Assembly (NCBI GenBank): GCA_003221635.1
Contig: QHSR01000077.1
Coordinates: forward strand, 1-41,929
Reading direction: 5' to 3'
DNA from: Candidatus Rokuibacteriota bacterium
GTDB taxonomy: Bacteria > Methylomirabilota > Methylomirabilia > Rokubacteriales > CSP1-6
Length of the DNA: 41,929 nt
Below the pieces are notes generated by a model, which was not told the origin of the DNA, ran no database searches, and saw only the letters and a program-made list of their open reading frames with translations. Position numbers and translations under genes: made by a program. Position 1 is the stretch's first letter; each line of letters starts with the position of its first letter. Shown here piece after piece: positions 32,872-41,929 of the stretch.

Positions 32872-34692
32872 GTGGCGAGCGACGGCCGCACCAAGGTCGA
32901 ACTCGGCCGGAACGGAAAGAAGGTCGATATAGGGACAGAAGGCCAGCTTCTGGTCGATGGAGTCATCATCCTCTTTTATTTCGTCGCCATTACGGCCCTT
33001 GGGCTGTACATGGGGCGGCGCGAAAAAAGCCTGAACGACTTTGCGCTCGGAGGGCGGCGCGTCCCGTGGTGGGCAGTGATGGCCTCCATCATTGCTGCGG
33101 AAACCAGCGCAGCCACCTTCCTTGGCGCGCCCGGCGAGGGCTACACCAACAAGAGCTTTGCCTACGTGCAACTCGTCCTAGGCCTCATCATCGGGCGAGT
33201 CATTGTCGGTCACGTCTTCCTCAAGCCCTACTTCACCTACAAGGTCTACACCGTCTACGACTACCTCGGTGTTCGCTTCGGTCCGTGGACCAAGGGTTAT
33301 ATCTCGGCCCTCTTTCTGTTCATGCGTACTCTTGCATCGGGAACGCGGCTCTTCATACCGGCGCTCGTGATGGTGCTGGCGTACCGCATGTTCGTCGCAG
33401 GTGGGCGGGTGCAATTCAGCCAACAGGCGGTCACCACGGTCGGTCCCTACCTCATTGCGATCATCGCTCTCACCATCGTGACCTGCGTCTACACGGCGAT
33501 CGGTGGCATCAAGGCCGTCATCTGGACGGACGTGATTCAGGCCTGCCTGATGTTCGGCGGAGCCTTGATTGCCATTGCCACCCTGCTCAATCACATCGGC
33601 GGACTAGGTGAAGTAATCCGAGCCGTCCCGCAACTGACTACCCACGAAGGCTACGTCCTCCACGGCTTCGAATCGAGCGTCGTCACGAGGTGGCAGGAGC
33701 GTCACCATCTTGCGGCGATGGGCCTGTGGGACTACGTCAAGTTGATATTGGCGAGCGACTACACCCTCTTTTCCGCGCTCATCGGGGCGACGCTGGGCAA
33801 CATGGCCGCTTTCGGCACCGATCAGGACATGGTTCAGCGGATGCTCACCGCCGAGACCCACCAGAAGGCGCGCCGCGGCTTGATCACGGCGGCCTTTATG
33901 GACCTGCCGATCGCCTCGGCCTTCGTCTTCATCGGAATCCTGCTCTTCGCCTACTACCAGAAGGACCCCACCTACCAGCCACAGGCCACTGCGGACGTCT
34001 TTGGCTCGTATATCCTCAACGTCATGCCACTGGGCATTCGTGGTCTTGTGATGGCCGGCATCTTCGCCACCGCCATGGGCTCCCTCTCGGCCGCGCTCAA
34101 CGCCTTGGCGACCGGCGCTACGAATGACTGGTATATCCGATGGGTTCGCGGCAAGAGCGAGGCCCACTACGTCCAGACCGCGCGCTGGTTCACGGTCCTT
34201 TTCGCTCTGCTCATGATCGTCATCGCCGGCGGATTCGCCTATGCCAAGGTGACGAATCCGGATCTGAGAATCATCCCTGTCGTACTCGGAATCGCCGGAT
34301 TCATTCTGGGCCCCATGCTCGGCGTGTTCCTCATCGGTATGTTCACCGAACGGCGCGGGTCCGATGCTGGAAACATGATCGCTATCTCCGCCGGACTTCT
34401 CGTGACTGTGGTGGTCGGTCGGCTGAACATCACCGTCCTGAACACGGTGGCGCCCTTGTTCGGTATCTACCGGACGTTTGAGCAGCCCGCCGCGATTCCC
34501 GAAGTCTCTTTTACCTGGTGGGCGATGATCGGCGCGCTCGTAGTCTTCTGTGTCGGCGTCCTCTTCCGCACGCCGGACCAGGTACTGGAATCCGCCGCCC
34601 GCCGTGCCGAGGAGGCTGAGACGGCCGCAGATGTTCCCCTCGCTCTGCGTGAATCGCCCGGCGGAAGAGGCTGTGACGGCAACCGGAGCTGA
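32872..34692 (+). CDS. Sodium:solute symporter (SSS family)
   Basis: The product is up to 606 residues with about 13 membrane helices. It shows the SSS pattern REKSLNDFALGGRRVPWW (about 49-66), ETSAATFLGAPGEGY (about 76-90) and YTAIGGIKAVIWTDVIQAC near residue 210, as in PutP and SGLT relatives, then FGTDQDMVQRMLTA and ALATGATNDWY. It imports an organic solute with Na+, but the solute is unknown. GTG 32872 is the first start; the following 25 residues are polar and unlike the family, so a later start near residue 25 is possible. It is the only clearly intact long gene in the degraded region. Confidence 0.88.
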   Translation: MASDGRTKVELGRNGKKVDIGTEGQLLVDGVIILFYFVAITALGLYMGRREKSLNDFALGGRRVPWWAVMASIIAAETSAATFLGAPGEGYTNKSFAYVQLVLGLIIGRVIVGHVFLKPYFTYKVYTVYDYLGVRFGPWTKGYISALFLFMRTLASGTRLFIPALVMVLAYRMFVAGGRVQFSQQAVTTVGPYLIAIIALTIVTCVYTAIGGIKAVIWTDVIQACLMFGGALIAIATLLNHIGGLGEVIRAVPQLTTHEGYVLHGFESSVVTRWQERHHLAAMGLWDYVKLILASDYTLFSALIGATLGNMAAFGTDQDMVQRMLTAETHQKARRGLITAAFMDLPIASAFVFIGILLFAYYQKDPTYQPQATADVFGSYILNVMPLGIRGLVMAGIFATAMGSLSAALNALATGATNDWYIRWVRGKSEAHYVQTARWFTVLFALLMIVIAGGFAYAKVTNPDLRIIPVVLGIAGFILGPMLGVFLIGMFTERRGSDAGNMIAISAGLLVTVVVGRLNITVLNTVAPLFGIYRTFEQPAAIPEVSFTWWAMIGALVVFCVGVLFRTPDQVLESAARRAEEAETAADVPLALRESPGGRGCDGNRS

Positions 34693-34704
34693 GCGCTGGG
34701 GCCG

Positions 34705-34904
34705 AAGCGTGACGTACCCACGATCTTCGGCTCCGCGCGCTTCGGCTACGACATCCATATTACGAGTCGAGCCGCCGCGTGGCGACGCTCTTTGCGCGAG
34801 CGGGATTCACGATCGTGACGGGCGGGCCAGACCTCATGGAAGCGGCCAACCGCGGCGCGCGCGAGGCCGGGGGTCGCTCGATCGGGTGCAAACCTCGGGA
34901 AGTG
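34705..34904 (+). pseudogene. LOG-family (lysine-decarboxylase-like) protein, N-terminal remnant
   Basis: VPTIFGSARFGYD in one frame, then in another PYYESSRRVATLF, FARAGFTIVTGGPDLMEAAN and GAREAGGRSIGCKPREV. This is the first third of a LOG/TIGR00730-type nucleotide hydrolase. A frame change occurs at about 34750, the usual TGGGPG loop has lost one glycine, and the downstream half, including the PGGxGTxxE catalytic motif, is absent. The remnant ends where the convergent RNB gene stops. Confidence 0.7.
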
Positions 34905-34912
34905 AGCCGCGC

Positions 34913-36329
34913 TTACCGCCGGGCGAAATCGATGAATCCGCGTTCCACGTTGGTCGCAATCAGCTCGACGCGCACGCGATCGCCCACGTCCAGGTGCTGA
35001 GCGCCACGAGCCACGAGTCCCTCCGCCGGCGGCTGGAGAATGCGGATCCACGTGCCCTTGTCGGATGCGCCGGTGATGATCCCGTCGAACTCCTGGCCGA
35101 TCCGAGGCTCCAGCAGGAGCGCGGCGGCCGACTTTCGCACCCGTCGCTCCACCTTGTTCGCGTTGTCCTCCTGCTCGGTGCAGTGGTGTGCCAGGGCCTG
35201 GAGCTCGTCGTTGCTGTATGGGATTGGGCGGTTGGTAATCGCGGCCTTGAGCAGTCGCTGCGTGATCAGATCGGGGAACCGCCGGTTAGGCGCGGTGGAA
35301 TGAGTGTAGTCGTGGACGGCGAGTCCGAAGTGTCCCTCCACCGCCCGGCCCGGTCGCTCGACCTCGTACTCGCCACGCCCCATCAGCTTGACGATCGCGA
35401 GGGAGAGATCCGGGAACCTCAGCGGGTCGGCCTGCCGCCGTCTGGCGAGGAAGGTCTCCAGCGCGGCGGCGTCGGGCGTTGCCGGCAGCCGCTCGTTGTC
35501 CTTGGCGGCCAGGTCGACGATCCGCTCCCACCGCTCCGGCGATCGGAGCACCCGTCGCACGGACGGAAGCCCACGCGCGGTGAGATACCGCGCCGTCACG
35601 CCGTTGGCCGCGACCATGAGGTCCTCGATCAATTCCTTCGCTCGGTTCTTCTCCTCGCGCCGAAGGTCGGCGAGCATCTCGCCCTCGAACACCGCGCGGG
35701 GCTCGATGGCCTCGAGGCTCAGCGCGCCGTGCTGATGCCGCACGGTCCTCAGCATGTGTGCCACGCGATCCTGGACACGGAGCTGCGCATCCACGCTCGG
35801 CACGGTCGCGACCCGACCTGGCGCGGGTGCCTTCCCGTCGAGCCATGCGGCGACGGAGCTGTAGGCGAGCTTGGCGTGGTTGACGACCCGTGCCCGATAG
35901 ACGTCCGAGCCCGTCAGCCCGCCGTCCGTGGCGATCGTCATCTCGACGATGATCGCGAGCCGCTCCTCGTCCTCCCCGAGCGACGTGAGGTCGGTCGAGA
36001 ACTTCTCGGGCAGCATGGGGAAGATCTCGGCGGCGGTATACACGGAGGTCGAGTTGTGCGCGGCGTGAGCGTCGATGGCCGAGCCCTTCTTGACGAGGCC
36101 GTCGACGTCCGCGATCGCGATCATGATCTTGACGGCGCCGCCATCGAGCGTCTCAGCCACCGAGAGCTGGTCGAGGTCCCGCGAGTCGTCGTTGTCGATC
36201 GGGCTCGTCGGCCGCTTGCGTCAGCGCGTTGGTCTCGGCCGTGGCCTGAGGTGAGAAATCCGGTAGGAGCCCACGCTCGAGCATGGCGCGGTAGGCGATG
36301 GCCCTGAGATCGTGCCGGTGATCGCTCAC
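34913..36329 (-). pseudogene. RNase II/R-type RNB-domain exoribonuclease, frameshifted near the N-terminus
   Basis: From GTG 36329 the frame encodes DHRHDLRAIAYRAMLERG and TAETNALTQAADEP, then goes out of register at about 36198-36220. The +1 frame supplies IDNDDSRDLDQL, the acidic catalytic motif of RNB domains, and runs to 34913. Downstream are HDYTHSTAPNRRFPDLITQR, the second catalytic region, and an S1-like ending (FDGIITGASDKGTWIRIL). The joined protein is about 470 residues, like short RNB proteins without cold-shock domains. If the break is real, the start at 36160 would leave an enzyme without its catalytic aspartates. The GTG overlaps the upstream permease fragment's stop as GTGA. 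Confidence 0.8.
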
Positions 36330-36574
36330 GGCTGGCCGAAGACGACCAGGTACTCGGATTTGAGGAACCGCTCGAGCGGGAGCAGCCACCCGGCGCCAGG
36401 GATCATGAGCACGATCGCCGTCACCGCCGCGATCTGCACCTCGTAACCGAGATTCGCCGTGTCCGTGTAGACGGAGAGGGTGGTGACGATCGGCGGGCTG
36501 GCGTGCAGCGTGCCATAGCTACCCATAATCTTGGGATCGAAAGTGATGAGTTCGAACACGAGTTCCTTCAGTGA
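36326..36574 (-). pseudogene. ABC transporter permease, C-terminal fragment
   Basis: SLKELVFELITFDPKIMGSY followed by a periplasmic turn and the helix QIAAVTAIVLMIPGAGWLLP resembles the end of binding-protein-dependent permeases of the iron/spermidine type, in which a (S/P)LKEL or similar segment precedes the last two helices. An in-frame TAG lies just upstream and nothing recognisable precedes it, so most of the gene is gone. The TGA at 36326 overlaps the RNB gene's GTG. Confidence 0.5.
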
Positions 36575-36769
36575 CTAAGGAGCCTACAGCGTATTGCGCT
36601 TCTGGGCAAAAGTCCCATCGACCGAGCGGGACTCGAGCAGCCCATTCAGTCCCCTGACACTTTGCACTCTCGCGCTCCCCGCCCTACTCGATAAATATTT
36701 GCTTGTGAACCGCTGATTCCGATCGACCCCACGACAGTATGGACGCGACCACTAACCCTCAGTCCCTCG

Positions 36770-37330
36770 ACGTTCCCGTGGTCTCGCTTCCCATGGGGAG
36801 AAGGCATCATCGCCTTCGCCCGCGCGCTCGGGATGGCGCGCGGTGGCGACATCAGCGGCGCCGAAAGAGAAGTCCAGAAGCTCGCGTCGCTTCGGGACAG
36901 CCTCGGCCAGGCGAAGAACAAGTATTGGGCCGAGCAGGTGGAGGTCCAGCATCGCGCCGCATCCGCGCTCGTCGCCCGAGCGCAGGGCAAGAGTCAGGAG
37001 GCGTTGAACCTCCTCCGCTCCGCTACTGATCTCGAGGGCTCGATGGACAAGCACCCTGTTACCCCGGCGCCCGTCGTCCCCACCCGCGAGCTCCTCGGTG
37101 AGCTGCTCCTCGAGCTCAACCAGCCGAAGGAAGCCCTGCGGGAATTCGAAGGAACGCTGATGGCCGAGCGGAACCGGTTTCGTAGCCTGTTCGGTGCCGC
37201 GCAGGCTGCTGAACGGTCACGCGATACTGACAAAGCCCGGGCGCTGTACGCGAAGCTCGTATCGCTCTGCGACCGCGCGGACACGCAACGGCCGGAGTTT
37301 CAGCAGGCGAAGGCCTATCTGACGCAGTAG
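36770..37330 (+). pseudogene. TPR-repeat protein, C-terminal remnant
   Basis: The frame from about 36770 encodes FPWGEGIIAFARALGMARGG, KNKYWAEQVEVQHRAASALV, MDKHPVTPAPVVPTRELLGE and EFEGTLMAERNRFRSLFGAA, then a last TPR-like helix pair ending at 37330. This is the C-terminal third of a TPR protein family that normally has several hundred more residues upstream. The N-terminal part is absent. ATG 36833 could start a 165-residue protein, but no ribosome site precedes it and conserved residues lie upstream of it in frame. Confidence 0.6.
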
Positions 37331-37757
37331 CGCTGGCCGGCCATGAGATCATGAACGGCCTCGGGGGCCTCGTGTTTCTACCTCTCGGCCACTTCCTGAC
37401 TAAGCTGGCGGAGAAGTTCGCGCTGAAGGATTCTGGCCGGGGCCGGAGGGATCGATTCGAACCCCCTAGGCTCTTGGGCGTAAGGTGCTCCGTTGATATA
37501 CCCCTCGCGTGTCCAAGAAACCGGGAGCGATACACCTACGTCTGCCGGCGATCGATATTTTCGTCGTTTGGCCTCGGGATTCCGGAAGACAAAACGCCCG
37601 CCCATCCTGGCCGGATCGTGTCACATCGTCCGCGCCATGTACCTCTTCGTCCGACCTTCGCCGATCTTTCCGTGAGGGATGCAGCACCGGCGTTGCGGTT
37701 TGCGGAGCCTGCTGTCCGCGCTGGCGCGGTCTACGCCGACCTCAAGGAGGAACGGGT
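37331..37757. other. Intergenic region with no recognisable gene
   Basis: No protein family is recognisable in any frame. It contains a GATTCGAACCCC stretch near 37450 like the complement of a tRNA T-loop, but no cloverleaf forms around it. The promoter of the following two-gene unit should be here. Confidence 0.5.
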
Positions 37758-37952
37758 TTGGAACGAGCGTCGGCGGTTGCCATCTTCAGGCTGAGCGCTG
37801 CGATGCCCCCTGACGAAGTGGAGGAGCTCCAACCAGTTACGGCTGGCACGCCACTTGCCGGAGATGAGACGGATCCACTATCTGAAGGATGCAGCTTGAC
37901 GGCAGAGCGGCAATCGACGCCGGCAGTGGTGCCATCAGAAGGGAAAAGATGA
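37758..37952 (+). CDS. Small unrecognised ORF, translationally coupled
   Basis: A TTG start at 37758 lies seven bases after a perfect AAGGAGG (37744-37750), the strongest ribosome site in this part of the window. It encodes 64 residues: a hydrophobic N-terminal stretch (ASAVAIFRLSAAM) followed by an acidic, proline-rich, probably unstructured tail. The TGA overlaps the ATG of the next gene as ATGA. I do not recognise the product. It could be a leader whose main role is to couple translation, or a small partner protein. Confidence 0.5.
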   Translation: MERASAVAIFRLSAAMPPDEVEELQPVTAGTPLAGDETDPLSEGCSLTAERQSTPAVVPSEGKR

Positions 37953-38497
37953 CGACCAACTTCTCGAGCCAGCAGCCGGCAACTGCCCAGGCAGAAAGCA
38001 CCGCCGGGGGGCCCCTGGCCAACATCCACGGGCTTCTCGGGCGAGTGCCACGACTCAACGTCAATCTCTCCAGGTTCCAGACGGTCGTGGGCCTCACGGC
38101 CGGGGTGCTGTCGATCCTCGGAGCTCTCTTGGCCGTCCCGAACTACTTCAAGCCCGCCATCGGTAAGGGCGAGGTGGTTGCGGTCGTCGTTGACGCCAAG
38201 ACCGAGAAGGCGGTGTCCAATGCGACAGTTGAGATCCTTACACTCAACAACGCCGTGGTGACGACACTGAACTCCGGCTTCTTCGGTAAGGCCAGCTCCA
38301 CCCTTGAAGAGGGCCAGTATCGGATCCGAGTCAAGCACCCGAAGTTCGGCGCCGAGGTCCGCCACGTGCAGGTGGTGTCTGGCCAAAGCGCAGAGGTCCG
38401 AGTCCAGCTACGCTCGGGAGCCTCGGCTCCTCTGCACGAGGCCGACCGCGTTATCGGTGAAGGCGTGAACGCGGTCAAGCGCCTGTTCGGCAACTAG
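37949..38497 (+). CDS. Single-pass membrane protein with carboxypeptidase-regulatory-like (Ig-like) domain
   Basis: The 182-residue protein starts at ATG 37949 with GAAGGGA upstream. A polar N-terminal tail of about 45 residues precedes one helix (TVVGLTAGVLSILGALLAVP). Then comes a beta-sandwich: VVAVVVDAKTEKAVSNATVE, LNSGFFGKASSTLEEGQYRI and RHVQVVSGQSAEVRVQL. The order of an added-value strand, a small glycine turn and a YRIRV strand is that of CarboxypepD_reg/PEGA-type domains, which often mediate binding. A short amphipathic C-terminal helix follows. The specific family and function are unknown. It is coupled to the small upstream ORF. Confidence 0.65.
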   Translation: MTTNFSSQQPATAQAESTAGGPLANIHGLLGRVPRLNVNLSRFQTVVGLTAGVLSILGALLAVPNYFKPAIGKGEVVAVVVDAKTEKAVSNATVEILTLNNAVVTTLNSGFFGKASSTLEEGQYRIRVKHPKFGAEVRHVQVVSGQSAEVRVQLRSGASAPLHEADRVIGEGVNAVKRLFGN

Positions 38498-38909
38498 AGC
38501 GCCCGCGAGGTCCAACAGCGAGAACGGCCCGGCCGTCCGTCGCTTCTGCGACAAGTTCGGTGAGATCCGTTCCTTCGCCACGCCCTCCAGGTCCCCACCG
38601 AGTTGGCAGTATGAGAAGATGGCCACACGACCGCACACATGATCCCATCAGTTCGGCCGCTACTTGGCGAAGCGGGTTGAGGCACCCGGCAGTCTGCGCT
38701 CGGAGATCCGCGTCGCCGCCTGGCGGCGCTCAGCTGACGCGCCCCATCGACCCGTCGGTCGGCCTCCGCTCAGCCGCTCCCGATGGGCCACGCCTCCTAG
38801 GTGAGGCTGAACCTTCATGAGTCCCTCGCGCTGCCACGCTAGGCTGTCCATGTCTCACGGCGCTACGTCGTTCAAAAGCAGGATCAGATTTGAATCGACG
38901 ACCTTTGGG
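38498..38909. other. Intergenic region between convergent genes
   Basis: About 410 bases separate the membrane-protein gene from the convergent kinase gene. No gene was found; short frames on both strands lack ribosome sites. The right end holds the tRNA-like remnant. Confidence 0.5.
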
Positions 38910-38915
38910 TTATGC
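38878..38915 (-). other. tRNA-Met(CAU)-like 3'-half remnant
   Basis: Read on the minus strand, GCATAACCCAAAGGTCG then TTCAAATC and a GATCCTGC end match the anticodon-to-acceptor part of elongator tRNA-Met: CAT anticodon at 38914-38912, AA, the CCC stem side, a variable loop and a T-loop. The T-stem is poorly paired and no 5' half is present, because the kinase coding sequence lies there. Such 3' halves are typical of integration attachment sites. Confidence 0.4.
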
Positions 38916-41738
38916 GGAGGCGGCACCGTCAGCGAGCGGGATCCACTTCTGTAGCGTCGTTCCTAGCTCTTTGGGCTGCACCGGTTTCGAGAGGTAGTCG
39001 TCCATACCGGCGACGAGGCACCGTTCGCGATCGCTCTCCATGGCGTTGGCGGTCATGGCGATGATGGGGATGCGCGCGCCCGTTCGCGCTTCGCGCTGGC
39101 GAATCACCCTCGTCGCTTCGTAGCCATCCATCTCCGGCATCTGGCAGTCCATGAAGATGCAGTGATAGGTGATACGGCCAGTCGCCTCGACGGCTTCCAG
39201 CCCGTTCGTCGCCACGTCTACACGGCACCCGAGCTTCTCCAGCATGCGCACCGCGACGCGCTGATTCACCACGTTGTCCTCGGCGACGAGGACCCTGGCG
39301 CGGAACTGGGCCTCCGCTTCCCGCAGGGTTTGGCGAGTGATCAATCGCGTCGGCTCCGGCTCGGTCGCGGCCATGCCCATCACGGTTGCGATGCAGTCAT
39401 ACAACTGGGATTGGCGGATCGGTTTGAGGAGGAACGCGCGGAAGCCGGCCTGCTCGGCGTCTCCGGTCGATCCTCGGTAGCTCACGGACGTGAGCAACAC
39501 GAGGGGAACCGTCGCGAGAAGGGGATCCGCCTTGATGGCGCGAGCCAGCATCATACCGTCGATCTCCCGCATCTGGTGATCGAGAATCGCCAGATCGTAG
39601 GGCCGCGCATCGCGGTGGGCGGCGCGCAGACGCTCGAGCGCGCGGGAGGCGTCGGCTACACAGTCCACATGCATTCCCCAGGCGGTGAGCTGCGCCGCGA
39701 GGAGGGTGCGGTTCGTGGCGTTGTCGTCGACACCCAGCACACGAAGACGCCGCAGCTCAGCCAGGATCACGCGCGTGGCGGTCGGGGACGCCGGCCGCTT
39801 GGCCAGTCGCACTGTGAACCAGAACGTGCTGCCCGTTGCGCAAGTGCTCTCGACTCCGATCGCGCCCCCCATCATCTCGACGAGTCGCTTGGAGATCGCG
39901 AGCCCCAGACCCGTCCCTCCGTACCGGCGTGTCGTCGAGCTGTCGGCTTGCGAAAAGGAGTGGAACAGCCGCGCGCGGGCCTCGGGCGCGATGCCGATGC
40001 CGGTGTCGGTGATCGCAAAGCGAATCAAAGCGTCGTGATCGGTCTCCTCGACGAGGGTGCCGTGCACGACGACTTCGCCGCTTTCAGTGAACTTCACCGC
40101 GTTGCCGACGAGATTCGTGAGGACTTGCCGCAGACGTCCGGGGTCGCCTCCCACCCACGCCGGGAGGTTCGCGTGCGGCAGGTACGCCAGCTCCAGGCCC
40201 TTTCCGTAGGCGCGTTCGGCCAGCAGCTCGAGCACGTCTTCCACCGTGACGTGGAGCTCGAAGTCGGTCCGCTCGAAGTCGAGCTTGCCGGCCTCTATCT
40301 TGGAGAAGTCCAGGATGTCGTTGATGATCGCCAGGAGCCCTTCCCCGGACCGGCGCACCGTCTCGGCGTACTCTCGCTGCTCAGCGGTCAGCGCGGTGTC
40401 CAGCAGGAGCCCGGTCATCCCGATGACGCCGTTCATGGGTGTGCGGATCTCGTGGCTCATCGTGGCGAGAAAAGCGCTCTTGGCGCGACTCGCCTCTTCG
40501 GCGATGGCACGCGCTTCGCTGGCGGTGTGCGCGGCCCGCGTCATCTCCGCTTCGGCCTCCTTCAGCTCGGTGATGTCCGTGTACACAGCGACGGTGCCGA
40601 TTTCCGCGATCTGCCGCTCACTGATCTGGAGCCAACGGCCGTCGCTGAGCTGCTGCACGAAGGGTCCACTCGGCTTCCGGTACCGCGCCAGGCGCTCCGC
40701 GACCCACGCGTCGACTCGGCCCTTGGCGTTGGGCACCCGGTCGCGCTCGGCGACCCGGCGAATGATCTGCTCGAATGGCGTCCCCACTAGGCTGTCCGCG
40801 GCGTCGTGAGAGGCGAGCTCACGGTACCGGCGGTTGCACAGGACGAGCCGCTCCTCCGTATCGTACAGAGAGAAGGCTTCCGAGATGCTCTCGACGGCTT
40901 CGAGCAGGCGAGATCGGCTCAGGCGCTCGGACTGCGCCGCGGCTTCCAGACGGCTATCGACGACGGTGACGAAGATGGCGAGCCCGATGATGAGGACCGT
41001 CGCCACACTGACCCAGGCGCCCAGGAACGTCGGATCCAACCCAGCGTCAATCGGTTGAGACCCGTCTCCCGGGAACACATACGACGCCGCCATGCCCGTG
41101 TAGTGCATACCGGCCACGGCACAACCCATCACCAGCGAGGCGCCGAGCTTGGTCCACCAGCGGCGGTGTACGCTGCGCTGTCCGCGGCTGGCCAGGAACT
41201 TCGTATAGAGGGCCGTGGTCGCGAGCACGACGGCGACGACGACGGACGCGACGAACAGCAGCGGATCATAGCGCATCACCGCGTCCATACGCATCGCCGC
41301 CATGCCGGTGTAGTGCATCACGCCGATGCCGGCACCCATGAGCGCGCCGCCGACGATCAATTTTCCGGCAGAGATCCTCGCCTGGCTGATGACGTGAAGC
41401 ATGATCCCGCTGGCAAGGACGGCCGGGGCCACCGACACCAGGGTGATCCAGACGTCATAGTTGACCTTGACTGGGAGTCGAAACGCCAACATGCCGATGA
41501 AGTGCATCGCCCAGACGCCGATGCCCATGGTCACCGCCCCGGCCGCGAGCCACGATCTCTTGGCGAGAGGCCTGTCGGCAGCGCTTGTCCGCTCTGCGAG
41601 ACCGAGAACCGCATAGGCCGCCAGCGAGGCGATGACGACCGAGAGCGTGACGAGCACCGGATCGTAGGTCGCGGCCAGCGCGAGCCCTGAATCGATAGTG
41701 CCGTCGAGGAATCCCCAGTGGTGTCGGAGTGACTCCAT
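38910..41738 (-). CDS. MHYT-PAS hybrid sensor histidine kinase with two receiver domains
   Basis: The 942-residue protein begins with a seven-helix MHYT sensor region carrying three motif copies: MHFIG (78-82), MHYTG (141-145) and MHYTG (211-215). MHYT modules are proposed to sense O2, CO or NO through bound copper. A PAS-like domain (about 276-392), a short coiled coil and the HisKA box SHEIRTP (H429) follow, then an HATPase with N546 in [15 protein letters not shown] and GGTGLGL. Two receivers follow, with phospho-acceptors D720 (AILDHQM) and D864 ([11 protein letters not shown]). No Hpt domain is present, so a separate phosphotransfer protein is expected. No response regulator lies next to it. 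The stop abuts the tRNA-like remnant. Confidence 0.94.
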   Translation of the reverse strand: MESLRHHWGFLDGTIDSGLALAATYDPVLVTLSVVIASLAAYAVLGLAERTSAADRPLAKRSWLAAGAVTMGIGVWAMHFIGMLAFRLPVKVNYDVWITLVSVAPAVLASGIMLHVISQARISAGKLIVGGALMGAGIGVMHYTGMAAMRMDAVMRYDPLLFVASVVVAVVLATTALYTKFLASRGQRSVHRRWWTKLGASLVMGCAVAGMHYTGMAASYVFPGDGSQPIDAGLDPTFLGAWVSVATVLIIGLAIFVTVVDSRLEAAAQSERLSRSRLLEAVESISEAFSLYDTEERLVLCNRRYRELASHDAADSLVGTPFEQIIRRVAERDRVPNAKGRVDAWVAERLARYRKPSGPFVQQLSDGRWLQISERQIAEIGTVAVYTDITELKEAEAEMTRAAHTASEARAIAEEASRAKSAFLATMSHEIRTPMNGVIGMTGLLLDTALTAEQREYAETVRRSGEGLLAIINDILDFSKIEAGKLDFERTDFELHVTVEDVLELLAERAYGKGLELAYLPHANLPAWVGGDPGRLRQVLTNLVGNAVKFTESGEVVVHGTLVEETDHDALIRFAITDTGIGIAPEARARLFHSFSQADSSTTRRYGGTGLGLAISKRLVEMMGGAIGVESTCATGSTFWFTVRLAKRPASPTATRVILAELRRLRVLGVDDNATNRTLLAAQLTAWGMHVDCVADASRALERLRAAHRDARPYDLAILDHQMREIDGMMLARAIKADPLLATVPLVLLTSVSYRGSTGDAEQAGFRAFLLKPIRQSQLYDCIATVMGMAATEPEPTRLITRQTLREAEAQFRARVLVAEDNVVNQRVAVRMLEKLGCRVDVATNGLEAVEATGRITYHCIFMDCQMPEMDGYEATRVIRQREARTGARIPIIAMTANAMESDRERCLVAGMDDYLSKPVQPKELGTTLQKWIPLADGAASA

Positions 41739-41929
41739 TTACCTGAACAAGGCCAAAGCAGGACACGTGCCAGACGCGAGTAGTCTACCGATGGGCCGCA
41801 AGCTTATGAATTGCCTGGCGCAGACGCAAGAGTCTCGCTGATCGCTTCGGGAACTGTGTCAGGAGTGACCGGAACTCTCCCGAAGTGACAGGATTTCTTC
41901 CCGGGGTTGGGAAGGTGGTCGGCCCGTCC

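Noticed and set aside
37448-37490. Sequence like a tRNA T-arm (complement of GGGGTTCGAATC) near a GGCCCC acceptor-like end
   Set aside because: The T-stem does not pair without removing three bases, and neither anticodon nor D arm can be drawn.
39162-40790. 542-codon plus-strand open frame opposite the kinase
   Set aside because: Antisense shadow of the HATPase and receiver coding region.
41739-41929. GTGTCAGGAGTGAC / AGTGACAGGA near-repeats at the right end
   Set aside because: Imperfect and too short to call an insertion-sequence end or operator without the sequence beyond the window.

Overview
The window is very GC-rich bacterial DNA. Coding strands are full of G/C-ending codons, GTG and TTG starts are common, and long antisense shadow frames are frequent. 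The mix of an H1-type type VI secretion system (T6SS), branched-chain amino acid (Liv-type) and peptide (Dpp-type) ABC importers, LLM-class flavin enzymes and a large MHYT hybrid kinase fits a soil or sediment Gram-negative such as a proteobacterium or a Rokubacteria/Methylomirabilota-like lineage. This placement is inference from gene content only.

Bases 1-11118 (minus strand) carry half of a T6SS cluster in the order tssA-tssB-tssC-hcp-tagJ-tssE-tssF-tssG-clpV-vgrG, which runs off the left edge inside vgrG. It encodes the sheath, tube, baseplate wedge, sheath-recycling ATPase and spike. The membrane-complex genes tssJKLM are not in the window. tssA is split by a frameshift. A candidate sigma-54 site lies upstream.

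Bases 11738-22353 are a catabolic and transport block. An enamidase-like amidohydrolase and an HpaB-type flavin monooxygenase read left. A tightly coupled plus-strand operon diverges from them: two paralogous four-helix membrane proteins sharing an HxHAEG motif, a secreted helical protein, a complete LivKHMGF importer, a TlpA-like thioredoxin, and a Tat-exported nicotinamidase-type hydrolase. The first three are unrecognised, and this operon is the best candidate for an undescribed system. Two GC-rich intergenic palindromes with a shared core flank the block.

Bases 22574-31337 hold a VIT-type iron/manganese transporter, an exported tandem rhodanese, a Dpp-type importer operon (binding protein, dppB, dppC, dppD, dppF) ending in a universal stress protein, and a divergent LLM oxidoreductase. 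dppD and the binding-protein gene are both frame-disrupted.

Bases 31340-38900 are a degraded, mosaic region. It has short remnants of a phospholipase C, an IstA-like transposase, an ABC substrate-binding protein, a zinc-ribbon membrane protein, an IS3 OrfA, a LOG-family protein, an ABC permease and a TPR protein. Among them stand one intact sodium/solute symporter, a frameshifted RNB-domain ribonuclease, and a two-gene unit of unknown function with a strong ribosome site. The right end (38910-41738) is a large MHYT-PAS hybrid histidine kinase whose stop codon touches a 3'-half tRNA-Met-like sequence.

Several otherwise well conserved genes carry single indels. Either recent pseudogenisation or sequencing/assembly error could explain this, and the sequence alone cannot separate the two.
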